Origin: Atopsyche davidsoni
Lineage: Eukaryota > Arthropoda > Insecta > Trichoptera > Hydrobiosidae
Length of the DNA stretch: 64,000 nt
NCBI GenBank assembly: GCA_022113835.1
Contig: JAILWY010000001.1
Coordinates: 186,001-250,000, forward strand
Direction: 5' to 3'
Made by a program: the position numbers and the translations under genes. Under the pieces are notes generated by a model. The model did not search any database and was not told the DNA's origin. It worked only from the letters and a program-made list of their open reading frames with translations. This document shows, piece by piece, positions 19,808 to 31,921 of the stretch; position 1 is the stretch's first letter, and every line of letters starts with the position of its first letter.

Positions 19808-22237
19808 ACTAGGCTTAATGAGCGCCGCGCCGAGCAGAGCCGCGACGGACTGAAACGCGCATTCATATTAGTAATATATTTTTTTGTATCTGCTAGTTGA
19901 AATAGATATTTTGGTAATCTCTATTGATATATATATATATATTTTCAAAACAATTACGCCTGATAAATAATTACTCACTACAGTACATTTTGAAAAAATC
20001 TTTTTTCTTTTAAGAAACTTTCTTAAATATAAATATTATTTAAAAAATCCAAAAAACGAAATATTCTTACTTTGTTTTTATGAATCTTCATATTTTAAAA
20101 AATAATGTTGTATTCTCGTTCGATCTTTTGTTTTGTTTGTAACTTTTTGGTAATTTGCAAAGCTAATGTTTCAATAATAAATTACTTTTAATTAGATACA
20201 GTTGTTCTTGTTGACTAGTCGGATTCGTGCGCTCGTTAGTCATTTTCGTTTCCGCCGATGGTCGCAGCCGGCTGTTAACGGATGAATAACGTTCATATTG
20301 TTCTTTGACACAAAAAACCGAGCTCACTTTTACACTGGATTTTTTTATAATATTGGAGCCGGAGTTCGTAGATTCCACCGCCGGCGCGGCCAGGTCTCGG
20401 CGCATTCCGGTGGAGAAAGATTTCAACCACAGCTCCTCATGTGGAGATCTTCCCTGCACGCGTACGAGCCTTTCTCAATAATAATTCAAAATAATTATAT
20501 TTTTGCATCCGTATTGATTGAAAGACAAGATACTACTAAAATGGTAATCGAAGCCATTCAAATGTCTCTCGGAAAAGATGTTGCAAATAAAAACTATCAT
20601 GCCAAAGCGATAGAGATAGTCTACGATTCGGATTTGAGTGCGGTATAATTGAGTAATATTAAAGCCACAGAAATATTTCCGCATATTCCAAAACAAAGAG
20701 CCAGAGCGAGTGTGGCCGCGACACGCCCGCGCCGCGGCCATTCATTACGGCTCTCGGATGTGATATTTCGGGTGAAACACCCTCCGGTGGCAGTCCATCA
20801 GGCGGGGTGTCTCCGTATAGTTATTCCATGTTTTATTCATCGATCCGACTACTCCGCTGTTGTGATAAACACGTTGATTTATATGGCCAAGTTCTGCAAT
20901 ACGGCGGCTAGAGCCGCAGATAAATTACGTTTATTGTCGTCGGCCCGAGCGGCACTGCTTCGGTGGTGTCTCCGCGAGAACCGACCCCCGGCGAGGCGCG
21001 CGCTATTCGCGACGGATCGCTCGGCCGGATATAATTTACTGCGAGATATCATCGGATCAATTTTCAAATGTATTTGCAATAATGCGTAAACGAGATCGGT
21101 GAGGTCACCGGTCCATCCGCGAGCGACTCCGGCTCGAACTTCACGCCGACTTTAAAAGAATAGCCGAGCAAGATGTTCATCGGGAGCCCGCGCTCGGCGC
21201 AGAGACTCGACGCTTACGCACAGGAAATTATTGGGTGTTTTTTCGAAGTTAGTATGTTTTCCGATAACTAAATAGTCGACGGAGTCCTTACATATCATGT
21301 TCATTTATTAATTTATCTTCATGTCGTCTAAAAAGATGTCGTTTGTCGTATTGTAGAATATTTGCTTCTATTTTATGTACAGCTCTACATAGTACCCCAT
21401 CAGCCAACATATCGAAACGGAAAGCCGACAGCTGAAAATTGACCCGTCAGAAGAATGGATGAAGTTTGCGGGCATCGGCGGCGCGAGACGGCCTGTTGCG
21501 CCGGGACAGGACAGGACAGGAGCGTCTCCTCGCCGGGAGTCGCGCCGATGTGTCCCAGCCATCAGAAGCAATTCGACTTCCGGCGACCTGGCCGCTCGCA
21601 GTGTGCCTTCGCTTGGAGGGCAGCGCTCAATCGTCTTACTTGGCTCCGTTTTCACCACCATTTCATCACCATTTCTGAAATTGCTTAGCTTTCGAGAAGC
21701 GAGAATTCCCCAAAACGATAGCATTAAATAAGGACAATCTGCTCAGCAATACTCAAATAACAAAATATCAAAGATTAACATTAATATTACTGCGTTTATG
21801 TTAAAAAAAATATATTTTAACACAATGTTTAATACATGCGATGTCCTTTCATTTTAGAACAAACATTGATATCGTATTTCAACATATTACAATTTTACGT
21901 TTTCAGTGGATGGTCGCGAGTTCCGCTTACGCACAGGTTTTAAATTTTTGGTCATTATTTGGACCCGAAACGAAGAAGCGCAACGCCAATGGAACCTATT
22001 ATTCAAATACCTTCAAGGGGGCAGCATCACGGTCTGCGGTGCAGCCGCGCCGCCGCCGGGGCGATCGATACTCACTCCCAATATGCTCGGAACGTCCGGA
22101 ACCAATCTGGCGACAATTGCGTCTAGAATGTCGTCCCATACCCAAGACACTGTTCAAAGCAATAACTATGCACTTGCAAACGTTTCATTATATTCTATCG
22201 GAGCCATTTTGAAAGGTAGCTTTTGAATAGTCTTATT
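19808..22237. other. unassigned sequence with GC-rich patches
   Basis: No gene recognised. Several frames of 90-146 codons occur on both strands around 20160-21090 and 21368-22226, but they overlap each other, have no similarity I recognise and track the GC-rich patches. They are probably chance frames. Host regulatory or intronic DNA is possible. Confidence 0.3.
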
Positions 22238-22239
22238 AG

Positions 22240-22308
<69 letters not shown>
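22240..22308. repeat. (TA)n microsatellite
   Basis: About 68 bp of nearly pure TA dinucleotide. Confidence 0.97.
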
Positions 22309-22309
<1 letters not shown>

Positions 22310-22310
<1 letters not shown>

Positions 22311-23500
22311 ATATATGTAAATGATATGTTTTGAAAACTGGCAACGTGGAGCATCAACCGTGATCGTGATACACCATGTACAGCTTTTATTGAATGTTAT
22401 CCAATTAGTTGGGAACTAATGGCTATTGAGCTGTTTTAATGTTGGTGTTTGCGTTTCTCGGCCAGCTCCATGCAGACGAGGCCATGCCAGTTGCAAACGA
22501 GGCTATCTATGAACTCATTAGCAACCTGGTATTATAAATTTATGATTTATTATTCTCAAAAGAGATCAGAGATTTCTCACTGAAGGTGTAAGTAATAGCC
22601 AGGTATAAAAAAGGGTTAGATCAATTTTATTACCTATTCGTGACAGGAGTTCCCTGTAAAGTGCACTCCAGAAAGGCCTGACGGCCTCGGATGGGTCCGC
22701 CCCGAGATTCACCGGGCAGTCCTAATTTATGAAGGGCCGATTCCGAGCGATTGACCCGCCCGGGGCCCTGCATACTAACCGCAGTTCCGGTGAGGTCGTT
22801 TATAAAAAAATACTAAATTAATCGTGCACCGAGTGTCTGCAGTGCCAGTCCCCCGGAGACGCAGGCAAGTCATTGAACATCAGCTATTGGAATCCACGAG
22901 GGACGATGTATCTGAGAGATTAGACCTTTCTGATCCGTTCGGATACCCAACAGCAATGGACCAACACTGAAGCCTCGGCTTTTGGTCTAATGCTGCCTGA
23001 TACGATGAATAGTCAGGCACTGCGTACAAGAGAAACTCATCCGAAACTCTATACTCTAATGTTTTGATTTTTGTACACCTGATACATGAATTCTATAATA
23101 ATAAAAAAATATATGATTGCATATCGTTATAGAAAAAAATGTCTTGGAGAGTTTTATAAATTATACGATTAACAGCAAAGCTTCAAAATGCATCTTTTAT
23201 AAATTTAAATAATTGTATAAGTACGACCACAAATAAAATTTGAGCACACGGTCCTTCTCCGTAACTTTCTTCATGAAGTCTGTACTAATAAAATCACTTT
23301 TTTTCAATTTTGCTTTTGTCGTCTGCAATGTGATCTATGCTTCTGTGTCCAACCATGACTCTAACCTCGCTTCCTGATCGTCTCCCACTATCCTAGCCTA
23401 CCTCCTCCGTGTTCATCTGAATTTTGAAACCATATCAGTTACTCCATATAGCTACTAGGAACGGCAACGCAGTAAAATGAAGTCAAATATTTACGCGTAG
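22310..23500. other. unassigned sequence
   Basis: Mixed composition with a GC-rich part at about 22640-22800. No exon or repeat identified. Confidence 0.3.
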
Positions 23501-24331
23501 AATAGTCTACCATTATGATATTTCCTAAGAGGTAAAAAAATATTGTAACTAATATCACTGTCAACTATGTTGATTCGCTTTAAGGCTTAAAAATATTTTT
23601 TCGGCTGAATTTAAACAATACATTCTTCTAAATTAATGAATTTAAGTAGTCGCTCTGTTATTCTGTGATGCTATAGCTGATATGAATTAATCGATAAGCG
23701 TGTCCGCTCCGAGCTTTCTCCGGGAGCCAGGGCCGCCAGGGGGGCTGCGCGGCCACGGGGGGCTGCGGGGGCTGCGGGGGCTACGCAGTAAAATGTTCTG
23801 CCTGCACTGTTACACAAAAAACAAGTTTGAACGAAGCATTTGACTTTATTTTAACATTTTTATTCTTTCATGGGATAATAAAAAAAATGAAAATAACAAG
23901 TTGAGTTTTGATAAGACCGCGTTACCGAGGAGCTTATATCTCGCCACTAATCCTCCGGCCGCTGAGCGACATCGCAGCAGCGCGACCGCAATATAATATA
24001 ATCATCGCCATCGAGGCCGCTCCAGATCTCTACACAAAAAAGTTCTCGCGGCCCCCGCAGCCCCCGCACCCCCCGCAGCCCCCGCAGCCCCCCTGGCGGC
24101 CCTGGCTCCCGGAGAAAGCTCGGAGCGGACACGCTTATCGATTAATTCATATCAGCTATAGCATCACAGAATAACAGAGCGACTACTTAAATTCATTAAT
24201 TTAGAAGAATGTATTGTTTAAATTCAGCCGAAAAAATATTTTTAAGCCTTAAAGCGAATCAACATAGTTGACAGTGATATTAGTTAAAATATTTTTTTAC
24301 CTCTTAGGAAATATCATAATGGTAGACTATT
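23501..24331. repeat. long inverted repeat, 249-bp arms, one mismatch
   Basis: Positions 23501-23749 and the reverse complement of 24083-24331 match over 249 bp with one difference that I could see (G at left, T at right, in the run after the poly-A near 23545). The 333-bp spacer begins and ends in C/G-rich repeats related to each other (GGGGGCTGC units), so weaker pairing extends inwards. No coding sequence and no clear target duplication are visible. Confidence 0.92.
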
Positions 24332-24417
24332 CCATTACTACTTGTTGAAACTAATCGCAACGAAGAGTTAAAAATGTAGAATCTGAAAAGAACGGATAGA
24401 GAGTTCGAGAGAATACA

Positions 24418-24448
24418 CCGAGACCTCGAGAAGGGCTCGAGGTCTCGG
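24418..24448. repeat. 13-bp perfect hairpin
   Basis: CCGAGACCTCGAG (24418-24430) is followed by AAGGG and then its exact reverse complement (24436-24448). GC-rich and compact. Function unknown. Confidence 0.85.
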
Positions 24449-24449
24449 C

Positions 24450-26090
24450 GAGGGCGCGGGGATCCGTCGAAACTCGCTCCGGCTCCAATCAATCATAATT
24501 TTGTCTTGTCTCACAAAATACACAAAGACCCTGCAAAACAGTAACCGCCGAAACATAATTAGAACCTAATTGTTAATTATGTATAATGCAATTAAAGTAA
24601 GTGGAACAGTTCCATCTCAAAATAAATCGGTAAGACGGTTTTGCGTATTTTATGAGAATTTTATTATTATGGCTGTAATTTTCATTTCTTTTGCGAAAAG
24701 AAAAGTGCTTTCGTCCCCATTAGAGTTTTTTTCTTTAAAAGTCTTGTTTGCGGTTTTTATGAGACCCTAAATAAGTCATAAAAGCCGAGATAAATGGGTT
24801 GAATAATAAAATGTCCCAAACAATCAGGCGAGCCGTAAATCACTCCAGGCTCTGATGGAAAACCGATCGCATGCGGCTCCCGCTCCCGCGCCCGACCACG
24901 AGCCCGGCGCGCCCCGTCCCGCCCAGCTTTCGACTGCACTACTCAGGCATGGTATTACTAGTTTAAAAAATATTTATTCTTAAATAAAATCAATAATTTC
25001 TTCGCTGTAAATTAGGGTTAATTTTTTTTTAAATTGACCGAGAGCCTCCTACATGTCCGCGCTACGTCCCGCCGTGCGCTGGCCCCGACGTCCTCGGGAC
25101 TTCCCGAAACAAGTTTCCAAATAAGCTATGTGCTACTTTCCTAGAACGAAAATTATACTTTTTTCCCGTTGATTGAAAATATTTATCTTTTTGTGCAAAA
25201 CCTTTTGCATAATTATTCGCTGGGTGTACCTTAGCAGGCTCGGGCGCGACTTTACCAATAATAAGTTCCGGCCCGCTATCGACGGCAGCTTCCGTCACCC
25301 TCCCCGGCCCGCGCCGAGGAGAGCCCGAGGCGGGGCCGCGCTTGCAGTTCGGAATAAGAGTAACTGTCTATTAATAAATAGTAAGCTTTTTGGCTTTATG
25401 AGAGTCTTGTTTTTTCTTTATTTATTTTTTTTATATTTATTTTGATGAAAATAAATAAATGAATTGAGTATTTTTTAAGCGAGTTTTTCAGGGGTTCTTC
25501 GTCTTCCCCATCATCTGCAGTGCTCTTCGATGGGCAGAATTTTCATTAATCCTGCAGAAAATGTACCGTTGCAATTATCTCATATAAATAAGGCACAGCA
25601 TGTACGCTACCACCTAAGCCACACCTTGTAAGCCCCACAACCTGTGCGCAGGATCAGGATGGCGGAGCGCGCTACTGAGCCGGGTCGCCAAGTCGCATGT
25701 CCCTCAGCGGAGCCCCCCGGGGCGGCCGATTTCGCCCTCAAATAATAATATGACTATAATATTTCAATTGAAGCTGCGATAGCCACGCGCGCACGCCGGG
25801 CGTCCACGAGCGCCGATGAACGAGAGCGTCCCCGCCGGGCTGCCTGGGGAAATCAGGCGTCCCGGCGCGGATTCAATTCTTATGGAAATTCACCAACCAC
25901 CTTATTGGGTTGTTTTTTATGATACGCTTTTTTAGGCTTGAAGGCGTTAAAATACTTTCACGAGTGTAATCTAATTTTATGATATCCCACCCGCTACGTT
26001 GCAAGCGATAAGCGATATTCACATAAACAGCGATGAATTGATATGAACGATTTTCTTAATTAGCTTCGCCAGTCGCGACCCCGGAGCCGA
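24450..26090. other. unassigned sequence with GC-rich patches
   Basis: AT-rich background with GC-rich islands at about 24840-24930, 25270-25340 and 25640-25870. No exon supported. Confidence 0.3.
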
Positions 26091-26094
26091 GTTG

Positions 26095-26190
26095 TCGGGG
26101 TGGGTGGGGCGAGTGGGGTGGGTGGAGTGGGTGGGGTAGGTGGGTGGAGTGGGTGGGGTAGGTGGGTGGAGTGGGTTGGGCGGGGGTGCC
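26095..26190. repeat. G-rich minisatellite on the plus strand
   Basis: Degenerate units of about 21 bp built from GGTGGG, GAGTGG and GTGGGGTAG. Dense runs of three or more G give strong potential for G-quadruplex structure on the plus strand. Confidence 0.85.
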
Positions 26191-26574
26191 ACGGGGCGCC
26201 CCATGCTTCGGGCCTCTCGCGGGCGCGGAGCCGAACAGCTGCGCGTCAATGGCGCCCGTTTTGATTTTTTATTTTATCTTGCATTTTTTGAAGAAATAAC
26301 TGTATTCATTCAGTCAACACCGTATCGGAAGGATTCGATTTGAGCGAAAACGCGTTTCTTTGTATGGAACATATAATATATGAAATGAGCATATACAGAA
26401 TAACGGTTATTTAAGGCAAGTTCCGATGTACCTTGATGAGAATTCTCGTATCTCTTGCAAGCTCTGAAACCAATATAACGTTTAATTTATCGTTTGTGGT
26501 GTTATCATTGTAATATATCGTTTATTGTAATATAATTAATTTAGTAGATTATATATATGTATGTATATATATTA

Positions 26575-26800
26575 TTTATGTGATTAAGCACATTTTTTCA
26601 TACATTGAAAACGATTAAAGAAAACTCTCAGAAAATATCATCGTGACTTGTGTGGGATTCGAACCCACATCCCCAAGCTTTCATGGCCGGTGCATTTATC
26701 CAACTATGCTAACGAGCCACTGCAATTTAGTGAGAATTTTTAATAATCATATTCTACATATGAACTAATATGCTCGAAAAAATGTGCTTAATCACATAAA
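26575..26800. repeat. tRNA-like unit between inverted repeats
   Basis: Arms at 26575-26600 and 26775-26800 are reverse complements in 25 of 26 positions and each is itself partly palindromic (ATGTGATTAAGCACAT). They enclose a tRNA-like sequence and its AT-rich tail. The structure suggests a short non-autonomous element carrying a tRNA-derived unit. Confidence 0.7.
26644..26718 (-). tRNA. tRNA-like sequence, probably a tRNA-derived SINE head or pseudogene
   Basis: The minus strand has a perfect A box (TAGCATAGTTGG, 26700-26711) and a perfect B box (GGTTCGAATCC, 26655-26665). It has a 5-bp T stem with a 7-nt loop, a GCAT/ATGC D stem, and an acceptor pairing of 6 in 7 including one G-U. The anticodon arm does not fold cleanly with U33 in place, so no anticodon is assigned. 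The intact internal promoter implies RNA polymerase III could transcribe it. Confidence 0.6.
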
Positions 26801-27622
26801 CATACTAATACCTGCATGGGTAAATAAAAACGCATTCTGATTGACATTAATCTAAAATTAATATATATTATTTCTCTTCGCGCGCTCTACAAATCGACTG
26901 ATATTATCGTAAAAAAATATCGGTTGGAACTGTCCAGAATATTTTATTTCATAATTGTCAGCCCCCGAACAGCGACGCACGGAAAGCCCACTGCGTCGAG
27001 AGCGGCCGGAGTGAACTCTAATGGACCTCAATTTTAATTAACTCCGCCACTACGGAGTATCTCTCTTTTTCTCCCGAAAGAAGAAATAAACAGCAGCGAA
27101 AACAGTTTTGTGCGAGAATTTATTAATTGGACGCGAAGCAGAGGGAGGGAGGAAGGGCTCGCGGTGGATTTAATATCCCGGGCGGAGCTCGCACCGCGGC
27201 TCGCCTTCGCATCGGATGCAACGAGAGAGCTATCTGTTCACGAGGTGTGTTGTTCATTAAAAAGAACTCAAATCAATAAAATGATAGTAAAAGTTGTTTT
27301 TTTAATATTCAGTGCGCATCACTGCAGGTCACCGCTATGATGTTAGGATGTTAAATTAAAATTTTCGAATGCTCTCGACTTGAGGCGCCGCGCGCGTCCA
27401 CATCGACTGTATGTTTGTTAAATATTAATAATGCGAGTGAGGATTTATTTTAGTTTTTTTCCTAAATGAATTGGAACAAATCAGTTTAAAATTTAGAGGT
27501 ATATTTTCATCATTATATTATTTGTGGAATTGCAGTCCGGAATTAATCACACGGTAATTCGAAAATGTCTTACAATACATTCAATATTTTTGACAGAGAG
27601 TACTTGATGGAATTCCATTTTA
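26801..27622. other. unassigned sequence
   Basis: No exon or known repeat recognised. There is a GC-rich patch at about 26960-27020 and 27140-27230. Confidence 0.3.
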
Positions 27623-27818
27623 ATATTTTGAATAAAATACTTGAGTGATTTTCCACATTTTTGTTTTTATTAGTGACCGGTTTCGCCAACCTTTCACGTT
27701 GGCATTATCAAACAGAGTTGCTTGTTTGTTTGATAATGCCAACGTGAAAGGTTGGCGAAACCGGTCACTAATAAAAACAAAAATGTGGAAAATCACTCAA
27801 GTATTTTATTCAAAATAT
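27623..27818. repeat. perfect 91-bp palindrome with hammerhead-like motif
   Basis: 27623-27713 is the exact reverse complement of 27728-27818, separated by 14 nt. Each arm carries a stem GCCAAC/GTTGGC preceded by TGATAA and followed by GAAACCGGTC, the layout of a small hammerhead ribozyme core (at 27731-27766 on the plus strand). The tail of the arm (GTGGAAAATCACTCA) recurs at 34350-34372. A decayed single copy lies at about 39213-39300. Confidence 0.9.
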
Positions 27819-28677
27819 CTTACAATACAGTTAAAGATGATCTAAAGCGGAGCAATAATTTCGTATGATTTATTGAGAAAATAGAACAACTGCATTGTAC
27901 TTGACTCAATTCCGTTCGAGGAAAATACATCAAAGGAAAGCCGAGCAACTCCCGTTCTAAAGGACGGTGAATTTATGCGTCGAGTAAATATTATCGCTAC
28001 GACGCCGAGTGCCACTCGTCGATGTTCGACAGCTTCATTAAAGCATCATATCTGAGCTCCATCGTATTCTTTTTTCTGAAATAAAATAAAAGTTTATTAT
28101 TCATTCCCTTGAAATTTTCAAAATACGCTGTTTGCGTTTCTTGATTTGGTGCGACAAATTTATCTCTTACGATTCGTTTTTTCGTAATTCTCTTTGTCAT
28201 TCAGAGTCCAGCTGCCGTTTTAGAATTCCCTTATTTTTTTGATTTAGTGACTTTACAATTACTTCTTAGGAATATAAAATAGATTGCGCGGCGACGCAGA
28301 TCGCGGTGTAAGCGCCCGCGCCTTCTGCCGAGAGCACGGCGAGCCCCAGGGTGTCCGGGGTGGCTCTCTCGATATGAATGTAATTATGTAATCTAAGCAA
28401 ATCTTCAAATCAAATGTGATCGGAAGCCACCGTGAAACTCCTTGCAGCCCCGAAGCCACTTACTTACTACGGAGCTCACCTCGCGAGGAGATTGAAGTCG
28501 TGACCGGCCGCGAGCTTCGGCCGATATTGTCTCAGCTGATTGATGAGGACGAACTGGCGACCGATTAAAATGGGGTATACTCCACTTTACTGTAGTTTTT
28601 TTTACTATATCTGAAGCATTTCTTTTAAATAATAAAAAATATACAATTTTATTTAAGTACAAGGTTTAATGTATTTA

Positions 28678-29850
28678 TTACCAACCCGATGGCAAGATAA
28701 ATTCCTTTAAAATATAACTCAATCAAGATATGATTTGTTATTGTTAAAGTAATAAGCGGCCGCCAAGTCGACGCCCTTTTATTTAAATATTATGTTTAAA
28801 ATGGTGAATTCCCGCGTATGTCACCGCATTGGAATGCGATCGGAGAATTTTATTATTTTCTTACACGTGTAGAGGATAAACATCTTGATCAATTGAAAGC
28901 CGATCTCATGGGAATGATGGAGTTTCTTGTGAGTCCCCATAGTATAATTCATTTTTCAACGACTTACATATGCGAGTAAGCCAATATGTTCAAACTAGAA
29001 AAATAATTAAGCATATCAATTATTTGTGTTATGGACGGAGTCAAGGAATCATTTATAGTATTTCTGACGATTAGGAAAATAGTTAAGATAACCAGGAATG
29101 TGAACAAGAAAACACATCTTCTCCTTTGTTCTTAAGCCGTATAAAAGACCAGTGAGAGCCCTCAAAGGGCTAGTGTTTAAAATGTCTTCATGGGGTAACG
29201 ATGCCCGGAAGAAGGCACTCCGGTAAAAATGTGAACTGCGTTCTTATTGTAATGTCCGGCGAGGTTACAAAATGTTCGTACCTGCCGTAATGATTTTTGT
29301 GGGCCTTACAAACCCCCAATGAGTGGAAAAGCAATGCGCGTAGGAACCATGTCTGCGTGCGTGAAGATACGGCCACGAATTGGCGTATTCTGTGCTAACA
29401 TATCGTCAGGTGACGTAAATTATCGTGGGAGGTCCTACACACCTCACTGAATATATCGCCGTGTGTTCGGAGGTATATTGTGACGTACGGTTACATAAAT
29501 AAAGTTCGCGATAGAAGCGAAAGTGTTAAATTACCAACACCTGTTGTCGGTTCAAAAGTAAAATCGAAAAGTGTTTTAAATAAGTGTCTTATAGAAAAGT
29601 GATTAAATAAGTATCTTATAACAAAGTAAAAATGTCTGAAATTTATAATAAATAAGTGTCTTGTAAAATTATAAACGAGTATCTTATAAAAGTTGATGAA
29701 ATTTACACTAATAAAGTGTTTGAATTTACCTATAATACAGTCCACTAAGTATTTCACAGTTTTCCACTAAGTTAGTCACATTGAAGAAATTGAACGTTTA
29801 TCAGTATCTCGAAAGTGAGAACCAAACCTGGTAGCCGTCGCCAACAGTAT
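28678..29850 (+). repeat. promoter-bearing interspersed repeat, copy 1
   Basis: About 1.1 kb clearly homologous, in opposite orientation, to 39305-40350. The two share a TATA box (GTATAAAAGACC, 29139-29150 here) followed by GTGAGAGCC. Downstream come a conserved GC-balanced stretch and an AT-rich end of AAGTGTCTTATA units. It may be an LTR or the pseudo-LTR/5' region of a retroelement. No protein-coding frame is convincing. Confidence 0.7.
29139..29150 (+). promoter_or_regulatory. TATA box of the interspersed repeat
   Basis: GTATAAAAGACC is conserved in the inverted copy (minus strand near 39903-39914) although the flanking sequence has drifted, which supports a functional promoter when the family was active. 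Confidence 0.55.
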
Positions 29851-29956
29851 TAATATTAAATCTGCCAATGATAAAAGTTCTTGAAATAATTTTACAGCGT
29901 TTTGTATACAAATTGTTTATTATAAAGCATTTCGGTTTTAAAGTAATTATATTGAA

Positions 29957-31110
29957 CTAGCGGATACGCGGCGCTTGCTAATACGCTAAATTAACAAATA
30001 AAATACTTTTTTTTATTTGTTCGAAAATAAGAAAAAGGAAATTTTGTTTATTTATTAACTTTTTATCTTAATGCTAGCGAATAAACAATATGGTGAGTTT
30101 CTTTGGTAGGTGTGTAAACATAAAGATTTTTCGGCGTTCCAACTTTGGAGCAAGCAACATATAATTAGCCGAGCGAAAAACAGGATTTTCAAAGTTCAGG
30201 AAGTTCAAACCAGCAACACTTAGCGATTGGCCTTGAGTTTTGTTGATGGTTATGGCAAAAGCCGGACGCACTGGAAACTGTAATCGCTTGAAATCGAAAG
30301 GCAAATCGGTTAAAATCATTGGAATTCGTGATATCACCACATCTTCTCCTTTATATTTACCGCTGATGATTGTGGCTTCGATTAAATTCGGCGATAGTTT
30401 TTAAACAGCAAGTTTTGTTCCGTTGCACAATTCGGTGGATCTAAGTTGCGAATGAGCATCAATGGTGAACCAACTTTTAAAGTTAAGATGTGTGGTGGCA
30501 TTCCAGATGGTTCCAAAGAGTTAAGAAACTCTTTTGGATAGTTCTATTGATAGTTCTTGTTCCTCATCTATAACTGTGTCAATCGATTTTTACTTGACAA
30601 TTTACCGGGTAGCTTTAATTGAATTTGATGGTTTATTTTGTTAACATCATCATTCTTCGGAGCCAAAATAGGTCGTTCGCAAAGTCAATCATGATTTTTT
30701 TAATTGTTTGTAATATCGGGAAAAACTTTCTGCACAACATTTTTATTTGATGACTTCGTTTGGCAAAAGTTTTGCGGATAATATATTTCACGTGTAGTCG
30801 GATCAATCGGATGTTTTCCATCGCCCATATCCATAAGCTGTTTGGCGAATATTTGCGCAGCAGCATCCTGAAGTAAATGCACACGCATATTTGTCGATAA
30901 TGTAAGTTTCTCTACATGTCTCTAAAGATATGATGCTTTCAAACATGCATTTAGTTCATCGGCAGGTGTCGATCTTGGAATCACTGGCAAAGTTTGTCGA
31001 AAATAACTAGCAAGAAGCAATGAGCTCCACCCATTGGTCGGTCATTTTCTCTGAAATCTTTGAGAGTACTATCGAGTATCGTTGACGCGATTCCAGACAG
31101 ATATAGAAAA
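29957..31110 (-). mobile_element. Helitron fragment with 3' terminus and helicase remnant
   Basis: The minus-strand 3' end reads GCGCCGCGTATCCGCTAG (ending at 29957) followed by host T, a textbook Helitron CTAG terminus with a GC-rich hairpin just inside. The body encodes pieces of the C-terminal helicase. The 5' part is missing, with the boundary near 31110. Confidence 0.85.
30074..31110 (-). pseudogene. Helitron helicase, C-terminal half
   Basis: Broken minus-strand frames encode, in order, a PMGGA-type motif near 31040, [48 protein letters not shown], and AFAITINKTQGQSLSVAGL near 30250. The last two are landmarks of PIF1-like Helitron helicases. Frameshifts and stops show that it is inactive. 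It retains the half of the protein that the Helitron at 2580-13188 lacks. Confidence 0.85.
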
Positions 31111-31159
31111 TATATTACAAACGATTGGAATACAATGATGCAAACATAGTTTCTATATA

Positions 31160-31277
31160 CAGTGTGTCCAAACAGAGTATCGGGTATTTGTTATTTCAGT
31201 TAAAAAAAAAACTTGATAACTAATAGTTTTTGTTTTACTGAACTAACAAATATCTGATACTCTGTTTGGACACCCTG
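31160..31277. mobile_element. 118-bp MITE with TA target duplication
   Basis: Terminal inverted repeats of about 32 bp (CAGTGTGTCCAAACAGAGTA on the left; the right end is its near reverse complement), flanked by TA (31158-31159 and 31278-31279). The inverted repeats fill more than half of the element. A Tc1/mariner-type origin is likely from the TA duplication. Confidence 0.85.
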
Positions 31278-31921
31278 TATATCTTTTTCATCCAGTTTTT
31301 CGTAACTTGTGTGATAATGAGTCTAACCGGAGACAGTTCATCCGGTAACATGGATGAAGGGTGCCTTTTGACTTGCTAATTATATATGTGTTATATATAT
31401 GTATTATATATGTTAAGAAAGAGGTCTAACTCATATATTTCTTGTTTCGGGATATTTAATGTTTTGCTTTTGAACAAATTTAAAAGTATTTTTGTACTGT
31501 GCAGCATTGTAATTTAATATTTTTTAAATCTTGAGTAAAGAAATTTTTATTATGAATGTGAAATTTACCGTGAATCTCCATTTTTGAAATAAATAATGAC
31601 AAATATCATGTTTTTCTTCCGTTACTGGCATATAACTGTGTATAATGATAGTTAGTTAATATTTCTGTTTATTTTTTGTATTATTTGACTAAAATTGGAA
31701 TTTTTCAGGGTTGTATATGTAATTTGCTTCTTCGATTTTCATTTCAAAATTTTCAGATAATAGGTAGAAAGGAATAATCAGATACCAAAAAATTATGTTA
31801 TATTTTTTGAAGACTGAGAAATTTTCACCTGTTGCTGTTGCTTTGCTTTATAAATAATTTATAAAGTTTAAAGTATAAAGCTATATATGAAGTAGTAATG
31901 GTCTCCATGGCTTTGCTGGTA

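Noticed and set aside
20298..21089. Frames of 116 and 146 codons on the plus strand
   Set aside because: They overlap frames on the other strand, have no recognisable motif and track a GC-rich patch. No splice or start context supports them.
21368..21731. Overlapping frames of 70-118 codons on both strands
   Set aside because: Three plus-strand frames and one minus-strand frame are open over the same GC-rich stretch, which points to base composition and not to coding.
23501..24331. Possible foldback DNA transposon
   Set aside because: No target duplication and no terminal motif could be seen, so it is reported only as an inverted repeat.
26644..26718. Functional tRNA-Phe (GAA in the loop)
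   Set aside because: The GAA would need a T33 placement that breaks the anticodon stem, so no isotype is assigned.
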